A stretch of 64,000 bases of DNA from Consotaella salsifontis (lineage in GTDB: Bacteria; Pseudomonadota; Alphaproteobacteria; Rhizobiales; Rhizobiaceae). The stretch covers positions 62,001 through 126,000 of the forward strand of contig NZ_FUXL01000008.1 in NCBI RefSeq assembly GCF_900167365.1, in the 5' to 3' direction. The translations under genes and the position numbers were made by a program. Under the pieces are notes generated by a model. That model saw nothing but the letters and a program-made list of their open reading frames with translations, did not search any database and had not been told where the DNA came from. Each line of letters opens with the position of its first letter. Position 1 is the stretch's first letter. This document shows, piece after piece, positions 49,823-58,608 of the stretch.

Positions 49823-50662
49823 ATGCGTTTTCCGACGAAGACCACCGCTGCCCTTCTCGCGCTCGGCATCAGTGTTCCGGCGCTGGCGGTCGGCGCGGCC
49901 TCGGCGCAGCCCGCCCCACCCCCGCCTCCGCACGACCGGCCGATGGCGCAGCCTCCCCATCACTGGGGCCACCACGGCCCGAAGGGCTTTGGCTTCGGGA
50001 TGATGGGCGGCGGTCCGAAGCTTCTCATGCTGTCGGGCGGGCTCAATGCGGCGGAGACGGCACTCGGCATCACCGACGACCAGCAGGACGCCTGGAAGGC
50101 CTTTACGTCGGCCGTCATCAACTTCGCCCAGACGATGCGCCCCGGCCCCATGGGTCCTGGCATGATGGGACCCGATATGATGGGTCCCGACATGATGGAC
50201 CAGATGTCGTCTTCGGCCGATGACGACGACGAGGACACGGCACCGGATCAGCCACCTTCCGTGGCGACGCCCCAGTCCAACAGCGTGGCGCCCGTGCCGG
50301 AGCCGGATTCGTCGAACAACAGATCCCAGCGCAAGCTCGAGGACCTTCCAGCGGTGCGGATGCTGGATCGCATGATCGACCGGCAGGCCCAGCGCGCCGA
50401 GGCCGCGAAAAAACTGCGCGATGCAGTCAGCGGGCTTTCCGCCGTGCTCACGCCCGATCAGGTGAAGACAGCGCAGGCGCTTTTGCGCGAGATGCCCCAT
50501 CGAGGAATGCATCGCGGCTGGCACCATCGCTGGCGCGACGACGGCCAGCGCGGCTGGCGCGATGGTCACAAGGGTCGCCATGGCGACTGGTCCAACGGTC
50601 CGCGCTGGTCGCAGGACAGTGACCAAAGCCCCTCGGACGACGACACCAACGACGACGAGTAA
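49823..50662 (+). CDS. Spy/CpxP-like periplasmic protein, Met- and His-rich
   Basis: The protein is 279 residues with a signal peptide (TKTTAALLALGISVPALAVGAASAQP). It contains two LTxxQ-like motifs of the Spy/CpxP family, LGITDDQQDAWKAF near residues 81-94 and LTPDQVKTAQALL near 212-224. Between them is a Met/Pro/Gly repeat (MGPGMMGPDMMGPDMM) and an acidic Asp run. The N-terminus is rich in HH pairs and the C-terminus in His, Trp, Asp and Arg. Spy-like proteins are ATP-independent chaperones and CpxP-like ones inhibit the kinase; the Met/His content suggests metal (copper or zinc) contact. It is divergent from a two-component operon and has its own terminator. Confidence 0.8.
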   Translation: MRFPTKTTAALLALGISVPALAVGAASAQPAPPPPPHDRPMAQPPHHWGHHGPKGFGFGMMGGGPKLLMLSGGLNAAETALGITDDQQDAWKAFTSAVINFAQTMRPGPMGPGMMGPDMMGPDMMDQMSSSADDDDEDTAPDQPPSVATPQSNSVAPVPEPDSSNNRSQRKLEDLPAVRMLDRMIDRQAQRAEAAKKLRDAVSGLSAVLTPDQVKTAQALLREMPHRGMHRGWHHRWRDDGQRGWRDGHKGRHGDWSNGPRWSQDSDQSPSDDDTNDDE

Positions 50663-51037
50663 ACCCGTTGGGACGCCCTCTTATGGGCGTCCCGGCTCTT
50701 TTCGATCCTGGATCGACCACACCTTCACAAACGGCACGGTTTCGCGGGCAAAAAACGACCCATCGGCGGTCGTTCGGGCCGCGGGCCGTGCCGCTGGCGT
50801 TTTTGAAAGGAGAGAAGGATGGGGAGGAAAAAGAAGAGCGCGGCGAAGTGAGGGGTGTTTTTGCGAGCCGCGCTCTTATCGAGTTATTTCCTGAGCTCAA
50901 TCAACCATGACGATCTTGTGTCGACCTTACGAAATTTGCGGTTGGCAGCCTTGTTTCGCATCAAGCCCCTGAAACAGGCGAGCCCCGCGCAAGAATTGGC
51001 CGCCCGGCGTCCAAAGTTCGATCGCGCGCATCGCTCG
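50663..51037. other. Intergenic 375 bp between Spy-like gene and recR
   Basis: Apart from the terminator at the left end I see no gene. Short frames here encode charged, low-complexity peptides (EKDGEEKEERGEVRG) without support. No RNA gene is recognised. Confidence 0.5.
50670..50693 (+). terminator. Terminator of the Spy-like gene
   Basis: The stem GGGACGCCC / GGGCGTCCC with a 6-nt loop, followed by GGCTCTTTT, lies 7 nt after the stop. Confidence 0.85.
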
Positions 51038-51643
51038 TCACATCGCGGTTCGCGAGCGCATGGCGGCAGCGAGTGTTCCCTCGTCCAGATAATCCAGTTC
51101 CCCGCCCACCGGCACGCCATGGGCCAGGCGTGTGATCCGGACATCCATACCGGCCAGCTGGTCCATGATGTAATGCGCGGTGGTCTGACCCTCGACCGTC
51201 GCGTTGACCGCGAGAATCAGCTCTTTCACGCCACCGCCGGCGATGCGCTCAACCAGCTGGCGGATAGTGAGCTCGTCTGGCCCGATGCCTTCGAGCGGCG
51301 ACAGCACGCCGCCGAGCACGTGATAGGCCGCGTTGAGCGCCTTGGCCCGCTCCAGCGCCCAGAGATCGGCGACGTCCTCCACGACGATGACGACGGAGTG
51401 GTCACGGCTCGCATCCGCGCAGATGGTGCAGGGATCGCGCGTATCGATGTTGCCGCAGGTCGAGCACACTTTCACGGTCTCGACGGCGGTTGCCATCGCG
51501 GCGGCCAGGGGCGCGAGAAGCTGCTCGCGACGCTTGACGAGCTGAAGCGTCGCCCGCCGGGCCGAGCGCGGACCGAGGCCCGGCAGTTTCGCCAAAAGCT
51601 GGATGAGCCGCTCGATTTCAGGGCCGGCGATGGATTTGGCCAT
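51038..51643 (-). CDS. recR: Recombination protein RecR
   Basis: The protein is 201 residues. [19 protein letters not shown] is the helix-hairpin-helix, [16 protein letters not shown] the four-Cys zinc finger, and [14 protein letters not shown] plus [15 protein letters not shown] the Toprim fold. It acts with RecO and RecF in loading RecA onto gaps. It is the last gene of the dnaX-ybaB-recR order. Confidence 0.96.
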   Translation of the reverse strand: MAKSIAGPEIERLIQLLAKLPGLGPRSARRATLQLVKRREQLLAPLAAAMATAVETVKVCSTCGNIDTRDPCTICADASRDHSVVIVVEDVADLWALERAKALNAAYHVLGGVLSPLEGIGPDELTIRQLVERIAGGGVKELILAVNATVEGQTTAHYIMDQLAGMDVRITRLAHGVPVGGELDYLDEGTLAAAMRSRTAM

Positions 51644-51671
51644 GGGTGTTACCGGGTCGCGCCTCTGCCGA

Positions 51672-51995
51672 TCAGAACGGGAACTTCATCCCGGCCGGCA
51701 GCGGCAGGCCGGCGGTGAGTGCCTCGGTCTTTTCCTGGATGGCTCGCTCCAGCTTTCCCTTCGCATCCGCATGGGCGGCGACGATCAGGTCTTCCAGGAT
51801 TTCCTTTTCCTCAGGCTTGACGAGGGAAGGATCGATAAGGAGCGTCTTGAGGTCGCCCTTGCCATCGAGCGTCACCGCCACGAGGCCGCCGCCCGCATGG
51901 CCCTCCACCGCGATGTCCGCGATCTCGGCCTGAAGGCTCTGCATCTTCTCCTGCATCGCCTTGGCCTGCTTCATCATGCCCATCAGATCTTTCAT
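51672..51995 (-). CDS. ybaB: YbaB/EbfC nucleoid-associated protein
   Basis: This 107-residue DNA-binding dimer starts [28 protein letters not shown] and contains the conserved [18 protein letters not shown] 51995 has AAGGAG upstream. It lies 28 bp before recR. Confidence 0.95.
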   Translation of the reverse strand: MKDLMGMMKQAKAMQEKMQSLQAEIADIAVEGHAGGGLVAVTLDGKGDLKTLLIDPSLVKPEEKEILEDLIVAAHADAKGKLERAIQEKTEALTAGLPLPAGMKFPF

Positions 51996-52076
51996 CGCCG
52001 TCTCCTTGTGAGATTGGTTCGCAGAGCTCCCGCCCTCCCAAAGGGCCGGTGCTCTCATCCTCGCCCGCCGGCAGGT

Positions 52077-53954
52077 TTACTCGTCGTCCTCGTCCGGCTC
52101 GCCGGCTTCCATGTCGAGTGGAAGGTCGTCGTCATCAAGGGCCGGGACAGAGGTTTCCACCGCCTCGACGAGAACCTCCTCCACCGCATCCGGCGCACCG
52201 CGCAGCCGCACGTCGACGATGCGCGCACCGGGGAAGGCATCGAGAACCGCCGCGACGTCGGGATCGGCCGAGGCATCGTTCAGCAGCGCCTCATGCTCGG
52301 CCTTCTCCTTCTCCTCGAGAGTCGGCGCGCCCGCCTCCCGGCTGATCGAGACGACCCAGCGCCGGCCCGTCCACTCGTGGAGCTTTCGCGCCAGATCCCC
52401 GGCGAAGGCGGCCGGGCATTCCGGCGTCGGCGCGAATTCCAGACGCCCCGGCTCGATCTTCACCAGCCGAAGATACCGGCGGATGCGCACGTGAAGCAGC
52501 GAATCGCGCTTTTCCTTGGCGAGCGCGGCAAGCGCCTCTGCCGAATCGAGCACAGGCTCGGCATCCGCCGCCACCTGAAGGCTCGGCTGGGGCCGCGACT
52601 GGACGCCGGCCGCGCCGAAGCCCCCATGAGAAAGCGTCGACCCGCCTCCCCTGCCCGAGGCGGACGCGCGGGCGGCATCTCCGCCGGGACCGACGGGCAT
52701 GGAGGAGCGTGAAGCCGGACTCCCCGAACCGCCGCCTCCCCCGCCGGAAGATGACGGCCCGCCTGGAGATGGCAAGGCTCCGCCCGATTCGATCTGCCGT
52801 AACAGATCGTCCGGCGACGGCAGATCGGCGGCATAGGCGATGCGGATCAGCGCCATCTCCACCGCCTGACGCGGATCGACGGCGCGTTGTGCCTCCTCGA
52901 TCGCCTTGAGCAGCATCTGCCAAACCTGGGAGAGGGTGCGCACCGACAGTGTCTTGGCGAAGGCTTCGCCGCGCTCCCGCTCGGCGGGCGAAAGCGCGGC
53001 GTCCGAGCCCGCTCCCGGCACGAAGCGCAGCGAGGTGACGAGGTGAGTGAAGTTCGCGAGGTCGGTGAGTACCACCGCCGGGTCGGCGCCCGCCGCGTAT
53101 TGATCGCGCAGTTCGGCCAGTGCCGCCGAGGCATCGCCCTTCATCAGGTGCTCGAAGAGGTCGATCACCCGGACGCGATCGGCAAGCCCCAGCATGTCGC
53201 GCACGGCATCCGCCATGACGTGGCCCGCGCCATGGGCGATCGCCTGATCGAAGATGGACAGGGCGTCGCGCGCCGAGCCTTCCGCCGAGCGCGCCATGAG
53301 ACGCAGGGCCTCGTCCTCGACGTCAACGCCCTCCGCCTCGCCGATCTTCTTCAGGTGGGCCATCAGCTCGCCCGAGTCGATGCGTCTCAGGTCGAAGCGC
53401 TGACAGCGGGAGAGAACGGTGATCGGAACCTTGCGGATCTCGGTCGTGGCGAAGACGAACTTCACATGCTCCGGCGGCTCCTCCAGCGTCTTCAAAAGGC
53501 CGTTGAACGCCTGGTTGGAGAGCATGTGGACTTCGTCGATGATGTAGACCTTGTAGCGCGCCGAGACCGGACGGTAGCGCACCTGGGCGATGATCTCGCG
53601 GATGTCGTCGATGCCGGTGTGGGAGGCGGCGTCCATCTCCACCACGTCCACATGCCGCCCCTCCATGATCGCCTGGCAGTGAACGCCGAATTCGCGCATG
53701 TGGATGGTGGGCTGGTCGACCGTCTCGGTCTTGTAGTTGAGGGCGCGCGCCAGAATGCGGGCAGTGGTCGTCTTGCCGACACCGCGTACGCCCGTCAGCA
53801 TCCATGCCTGGGCGATGCGCCCCGTCTCGAAGGCGTTGGTCAGTGTGCGCACCATCGGCGACTGGCCGATGAGATCGTCGAAGCTTTGCGGCCGATACTT
53901 TCTCGCCAGCACCCGATAGGGCGTGGCCGGCCCGGTTCCGCCAGTCTCGCTCAT
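52077..53954 (-). CDS. dnaX: DNA polymerase III subunit gamma/tau
   Basis: The protein is 625 residues from ATG 53954 (MSETGGTGPATPYRVLARKYRPQSFDDLIGQ). Walker A is GVRGVGKTTTA, DEVHMLSNQAFNGLLKTLEEPP gives the DExx box, and sensor-1 TTEIRKVPITVLSRCQRFDLRR follows. The zinc-finger region between them keeps only one cysteine (FGVHCQAI); three of the four E. coli ligands are missing. A Gly/Pro/Ser-rich linker near 385-430 precedes the tau C-terminal domain that contacts the polymerase. An earlier ATG at 54113 is unlikely. Confidence 0.95.
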   Translation of the reverse strand: MSETGGTGPATPYRVLARKYRPQSFDDLIGQSPMVRTLTNAFETGRIAQAWMLTGVRGVGKTTTARILARALNYKTETVDQPTIHMREFGVHCQAIMEGRHVDVVEMDAASHTGIDDIREIIAQVRYRPVSARYKVYIIDEVHMLSNQAFNGLLKTLEEPPEHVKFVFATTEIRKVPITVLSRCQRFDLRRIDSGELMAHLKKIGEAEGVDVEDEALRLMARSAEGSARDALSIFDQAIAHGAGHVMADAVRDMLGLADRVRVIDLFEHLMKGDASAALAELRDQYAAGADPAVVLTDLANFTHLVTSLRFVPGAGSDAALSPAERERGEAFAKTLSVRTLSQVWQMLLKAIEEAQRAVDPRQAVEMALIRIAYAADLPSPDDLLRQIESGGALPSPGGPSSSGGGGGGSGSPASRSSMPVGPGGDAARASASGRGGGSTLSHGGFGAAGVQSRPQPSLQVAADAEPVLDSAEALAALAKEKRDSLLHVRIRRYLRLVKIEPGRLEFAPTPECPAAFAGDLARKLHEWTGRRWVVSISREAGAPTLEEKEKAEHEALLNDASADPDVAAVLDAFPGARIVDVRLRGAPDAVEEVLVEAVETSVPALDDDDLPLDMEAGEPDEDDE

Positions 53955-54196
53955 GGCCGCGAGCGCCCGCCCGCCGGACGGACGGCGGCGCAATGAAGCC
54001 GAGAAGCGCGCTCGGTCATGATCGTATCCGGCTCCCTCGAAGATATCTGAAGAGAACGTCTCCTCCGCGCGGTTGTGTGGCAAAGAGGGAGACGACGCAA
54101 GGCGCGCCTTCAAGAAATCGCTGGACGGGACAGGATGGAAAGGCCGCTCGGCAAAGCAAAAGGCCCGATCGCGGCGCGACCGGGCCTTTCAAAAAA

Positions 54197-54296
54197 GGTG
54201 GGAGGCTGGCACGGCGACCCGTGCCTGGCTCGTTGGGGCTGCTTCCTTCCGGACCTGACCCGGTTGGCGAGTGGCGCGTCCACCACCAACCTCCCA
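54197..54296 (-). ncRNA. ffs: Signal recognition particle RNA, small (4.5S) bacterial type
   Basis: On the minus strand the universally conserved SRP core GTCAGGTCCGGAAGGAAGCA is present at about 54240-54260. The flanks pair into a long hairpin: the 5' end GGGAGGTTGGTGG pairs with the 3' end CCAGCCTCCCACC. A T6 run follows directly (54191-54196), acting as the terminator. It sits just upstream of dnaX, the usual alphaproteobacterial position. It binds Ffh in co-translational targeting. Confidence 0.95.
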
Positions 54297-54359
54297 TGCC
54301 TCATATCGACAATCGCCGCGCCAAATGCAAGGGTCGTCATCGAATTGGATTCGCGAACC

Positions 54360-54773
54360 ATGTTGAGCTTTCATCTCGACCCTCGTTTGGAGGCCGAAAC
54401 CCTTCCTGTCGGCCCTCTCGGCCTTTGCATGCTCCGGCTGATGAACGACCGGCGCTGGCCCTGGCTGGCGCTCGTGCCCCAGCGGGCCCAAATCACCGAA
54501 TTTCACGACCTGACGCCCCTCGACCAGACCATGCTGACCTTCGAGGCCGCACTCGTGGGACGGGTGCTGAAGCGCGAGACCAAGGCCGAGACGATCAACA
54601 CGGCGATGATCACCAATGTCATCCCGATGTTTCACCTGCAAATGGTCGCCCGCACCGCTGGCGATCCCTTATGGCCCGAACCCGTGTTCGGCCGCGGCGG
54701 CTCCCTGCCCTACGAAGAGGGCGAGGGCGAGCGTTTCGCCGAGACCCTGCGCCAGGCCCTTCTGGCATCCTGA
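54360..54773 (+). CDS. HIT-domain protein with altered histidine triad
   Basis: The protein is 137 residues. The fold matches the HIT family: RRWPWLALVPQRAQITEFHDLTPLDQTMLTFEAALVGRVL, then the active-site strand NVIPMFHLQMVARTAGDPLWPEPVFG. Related proteins have HxH at this site; here the second His (the nucleophile) is kept but the third is Gln (HLQ), similar to GalT-type members. It probably hydrolyses or transfers nucleotides, with unknown substrate. It ends 7 bp before nudC. Confidence 0.83.
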   Translation: MLSFHLDPRLEAETLPVGPLGLCMLRLMNDRRWPWLALVPQRAQITEFHDLTPLDQTMLTFEAALVGRVLKRETKAETINTAMITNVIPMFHLQMVARTAGDPLWPEPVFGRGGSLPYEEGEGERFAETLRQALLAS

Positions 54774-54780
54774 GGTAGAT

Positions 54781-55704
54781 ATGATTTCCGAAATCAGTGA
54801 GAGGACCGGCTTTGCCGGCAACCGGATTCGCCGCGATTCCGAGCGGCGAACCGAGGAAACCCTGCGTCTGGCGCTCGCCGACACCGAGACCCGCGCCTTC
54901 CTCGGCGGCGACGCCGGCTGGCTGGTCAAGCACAACGGCTTCTTTCACGACGGGCTCTTCTCCGTCGAAGAGGCGCGCGCGCTTCATGCCCGGATCGAGG
55001 AGGCGGTGCTCCTCGGCACGGACATCGAAGGTCGACCTCGCCTCGCCATCCCGGCCGAGGCGCCGGCCGCGCCCAGCGACGAGCTGGCTGTCATCGATCT
55101 TCGCACGATCGGCCAACAAGGCCTTCTCGACCGCGACGCCGAGGGCCAGATGGCGCAGGCCGCCCACCTTCTCACCTGGCACCGGAACAACCGCTTCTGT
55201 GGTCGCTGCGGCTCGCCCACCCTGTCCGAGGCGGCGGGGGTGCGGCGCCGCTGCCCCGCCTGTGAGGCGCTGTTCTTCCCGCGCACGGACCCCGTGACCA
55301 TCATGCTCGTGCATGACGGCGCGGGCCGCGCGATTCTCGCCCGCCAACCGCGCTTCAAGACGCTGTTCTGGTCGTGCCTCGCCGGCTTCGTCGAGCCGGG
55401 AGAAACGATGGAGCACGCGGTTCGCCGCGAAACGCATGAGGAGGCCGGACTCGAGGTCGGCCGCGTCACCTATCTGGCCTCCCAGCCCTGGCCTTTTCCC
55501 GGTTCGCTGATGATAGGCTGCATCGCCGAGGCGGCGACGACCGAGATCGACTTCGACCGGGAGGAGTTGGAGGACTGCCGCTGGTTCTCTCGGGACGAGG
55601 TCATCGCCATGTTCGAGGGGCGCCATCCCGACGGGCTGACGCTGCCGCAGCCCTTCGCCATCGCCCACCATCTCATCAAGGCCTTCGCCGAGGGCAGCTT
55701 CTAG
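54781..55704 (+). CDS. nudC: NAD(+) diphosphatase / NAD-cap decapping hydrolase NudC
   Basis: The protein is 307 residues. A zinc-ribbon RFCGRCGSPT...RRCPACEALFFPR lies mid-protein, followed by a Nudix box GFVEPGETMEHAVRRETHEEAG and the NudC-specific SQPWPFPGSLM. It splits NADH to NMNH and AMP and removes NAD caps from RNA. ATG 54781 has GAGG upstream. It is probably co-transcribed with the HIT gene. Confidence 0.95.
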   Translation: MISEISERTGFAGNRIRRDSERRTEETLRLALADTETRAFLGGDAGWLVKHNGFFHDGLFSVEEARALHARIEEAVLLGTDIEGRPRLAIPAEAPAAPSDELAVIDLRTIGQQGLLDRDAEGQMAQAAHLLTWHRNNRFCGRCGSPTLSEAAGVRRRCPACEALFFPRTDPVTIMLVHDGAGRAILARQPRFKTLFWSCLAGFVEPGETMEHAVRRETHEEAGLEVGRVTYLASQPWPFPGSLMIGCIAEAATTEIDFDREELEDCRWFSRDEVIAMFEGRHPDGLTLPQPFAIAHHLIKAFAEGSF

Positions 55705-55802
55705 CGGGGTGCATGGCAGCCTCCCGCAGACGGCGCGAGGCGGAACGGATCGATGCGTCGAGAGTTGCCTGTCGGTTCCACCGACAATCGATGAGGCAAG
55801 GT

Positions 55803-57008
55803 ATGGACGATGCGCAGGCCGCTGCTGCCGCGAAGCATTCGCCGGACAGCGCTTCGGACGACACCCCCGCCGCCGCTCGCCAGGATGGCTCCGGCTCCGG
55901 GGGCTCCGCTCCCTCCGCCGGGCACGGTGGCGAGGATCAGGGCAATGGCGCCGAGGACAAGCAGGCCAAGCGTTCGTTTCTTCGCCGCCATCCGTTCTGG
56001 GTGGCGCTTGCCGTCCTCGTCATCGCCGCCGCCGCGGTCGGCGGATATTTCTACTGGCTCATCGACATCGAACCCTACGAGAGCACAGACGACGCCTTCG
56101 TCGATTCGCGCCAGTTCGCCGTTTCGCCGAAGGTCTCGGGCTACGTGACCGAGGTCGCCGTCACCGACAATCAGCATGTGAACGCCGGCGATCTGCTCTT
56201 CAGGATCGACCAGCGGGATTATCAGATCGCCCTGCAACAGGCCGAGGCCCAGGAGGACGCGGCAAAGGCGGCGATCGCCAGCGCCGACGCGCAGATCGAG
56301 GCGCAGGAGGCGCAGGTCGAGGCCGCGCGGTCCCAGGTCGCCCAGGCGCAGGCCTCGCTCAATTTTGCCGAGGAACAGGCAAAGCGCGCCCAGGAGCTGG
56401 TAAAGAGCGGCGCCGGCACGGTGGAGACCGCCCAGCAACAGGCATCAAATCTCCAGCAGGCACAGGCCGATCTGGTCCATGCCAAGGCCGCCGTCACGGC
56501 CGCCGAGAAGCAGGTGCGCGCCCAGGCGGCGCAAAAGGGAACCGCCATCGCGGACGAGAAGAAGGCGGCTGCGCAGCTCGCGGCGGCCAATCTCGACCTT
56601 GAGCATACGACGATCGAGGCGGCCCAGCCCGGCCGGGTCGTCCGTCTGAGCGGCGCCAAGGGGGCGTTCGCCCAGGCCGGCCAGAGCCTGGCAATGTTCG
56701 TGCCCGACGAGGTATGGATCACCGCCAACTTCAAGGAGACGCAGATCACGGACATGCGGCCGGGCCAGCCCGCCGACATCTCGATCGACGCCTATCCTGA
56801 TCAGGAGGTGAAGGGCCACGTCGCCTCGATCCAGCCTGGCTCCGGCACGGCCTTCTCCCTGCTTCCGGCAGAAAACGCCACCGGCAACTACGTCAAGGTC
56901 GTGCAGCGCATCCCCGTCAAGATCACCGTCGACAAATGGCCCGAGGACGTCGCCATCGGCCCCGGTATGTCGGTGGTGCCGACCGTGACCGTGCGGCCGC
57001 GGAGCTGA
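55803..57008 (+). CDS. emrA: HlyD/EmrA-family membrane-fusion protein
   Basis: The protein is about 401 residues from ATG 55803; an upstream ATG at 55713 is possible. A polar cytoplasmic lead of about 55 residues is followed by one membrane helix (FWVALAVLVIAAAAVGGYFYWL), the EmrA lipoyl half-motif YESTDDAFVDSRQFAVSPKVSGYVTEV, a long Ala/Gln-rich coiled-coil hairpin and the second half-motif TTIEAAQPGRVVRLSGAKGAFAQAGQSL. It bridges an inner-membrane exporter to the outer membrane and pairs with the EmrB-like gene 5 bp downstream. Confidence 0.92.
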   Translation: MDDAQAAAAAKHSPDSASDDTPAAARQDGSGSGGSAPSAGHGGEDQGNGAEDKQAKRSFLRRHPFWVALAVLVIAAAAVGGYFYWLIDIEPYESTDDAFVDSRQFAVSPKVSGYVTEVAVTDNQHVNAGDLLFRIDQRDYQIALQQAEAQEDAAKAAIASADAQIEAQEAQVEAARSQVAQAQASLNFAEEQAKRAQELVKSGAGTVETAQQQASNLQQAQADLVHAKAAVTAAEKQVRAQAAQKGTAIADEKKAAAQLAAANLDLEHTTIEAAQPGRVVRLSGAKGAFAQAGQSLAMFVPDEVWITANFKETQITDMRPGQPADISIDAYPDQEVKGHVASIQPGSGTAFSLLPAENATGNYVKVVQRIPVKITVDKWPEDVAIGPGMSVVPTVTVRPRS

Positions 57009-57013
57009 GGATC

Positions 57014-58592
57014 GTGAGCAAGGAGAACGCCGGCTCGGGCAACCCCTGGCTCATCGCCATCGTGGTGTCGATCGCGACCTTCATGGAGGTCCTCGACACC
57101 ACCATCGCCAACGTCGCCCTGCGCTATATCTCGGGCGGCCTCGCCATCAGCGCCGACGAGGCGTCATGGGTGGTGACGACCTATCTCGTCTCCAACGCCA
57201 TCGTGCTCACGGCTTCCAGCTTCATCGCCAAGCGCTATGGGCGCAAGTCCTTCTATCTCGGTTGCCTAGCGCTCTTCACCGTGGCCTCGATCTTGTGCGG
57301 CATGGCGTGGAGCCTTTCCTCGCTGCTCTTCTTCCGGGTACTTCAGGGCTTTGCCGGCGGCGGCATGGTGCCGATCTCCCAGTCGATCCTCGCCGACAGC
57401 TTCCCGCCGGAAAAGCGCGGCCAGGGCTTCGCCATGTTCGGCATCGCCGTCGTCGTCGCCCCGGTCATCGGCCCGACCCTCGGCGGCTGGCTCTCCGACA
57501 ATTACTCCTGGCACTGGTGCTTCCTGATCAACGGCCCGGTCGGCGTGCTGGCCTTCTCGCTCGTCTATTTCCTGGTCAAGGAATCGGAAGAGGTCCGCAA
57601 GGAGCGCCAGAGGCTCAGAAGCCAGCATGTGCGCTTCGATCTCGTCGGCTTCCTGCTCGTGGCGGGCTTTCTCGGCTCGCTGGAGGTTGTGCTCGACCGT
57701 GGCCAGACCGACGACTGGTTCAGCTCCACCTTCATCATCGCGGTGGCCGCCATCTGCGCCCTGTGCTTCCTGGCGATGATTCCCTGGGAGGCGACCCGCG
57801 ATAACCCGGTGATCGACGTCAGGATGGTGGCGAGCCGCCAGTTCGGCTCCTGCTTCGTCGTCATGATGGCGACCGGCGCGATCCTGATCGCCACGACGCA
57901 GTTCCTGCCCGAGCTCCTCCAGGAGTATTACGGCTACACCGCCACATGGGCAGGGCTGGCGCTTTCGCCCGGCGGTCTGGTGACGATGATGATGATGTTT
58001 ATCGTCGGCCGCCTCACCGGCATCATCCAGCCGCGCTACCTGATCGCCGCCGGCGCATCGATCATCGCGCTGGCGATGTGGGACCTCACGCGGATTTATG
58101 CCGACCTCAACTTCGGCTTTTTCGTTTGGTCGCGGGTCTATATCGGCCTCGGCCTGCCGCTGATCTTCATTCCGATCACCACGGCGTCCTATTTCGGCAT
58201 TCCGCCGGACAAGACCGATCAGGCATCGGCGCTGATCAACGTCGCGCGCAATGTCGGCGGTTCCGATCGGCGTGTCCATCGCGCAGAACACCCTCGCCTT
58301 CCGCGAGCAGTTCCACCACAGTCGCCTGATCGAGCACATCTCGCCGTCGAACCCCGCCTATCAGCAACAGCTTTCGGCAGCGACGGAGCATTTCGTTCAG
58401 CAGGGTTCATCGCCGGCCGCCGCTGGAAGTCAGGCTCTCGCGGCGATCGGCCAGGCGCTGTCGGCCCAGGTCGGGTACCTCGCCTATATCGACGTCTTCT
58501 TCGTGCTGATGGTGATCTCGGCGCTGACGGTGCCGCTCGCCCTCATCCTTCGCACCGTGCCGCTCGGCAAGGGCGCTCCCGCCGGCCACTGA
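57014..58592 (+). pseudogene. emrB: EmrB-type DHA2 drug exporter interrupted by one frameshift
   Basis: GTG 57014, with GAGG upstream, starts a 14-helix MFS protein: ATFMEVLDTTIANVALRYISGG is the DHA2 motif in helix 1, and FRVLQGFAGGGMVPISQSI and GPTLGGWLSDNYSWHWCFLINGPVG follow. After SALINVARNVGGS the frame fails at about 58265. The next frame continues IGVSIAQNTLAFREQFHHSRL through the last helix to TGA 58590-58592. One surplus base (TCCGATC in place of TCCATC) explains it. The intact protein would have about 525 residues. It is either a real inactivation late in the gene or a sequence error. Confidence 0.85.
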
Positions 58593-58608
58593 CGCCGGCG
58601 GCGCCTGA

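Noticed and set aside
54016..54361. Short coding frames across the SRP RNA region
   Set aside because: The conserved SRP core, long-range pairing and T6 terminator explain the stretch as an RNA gene.
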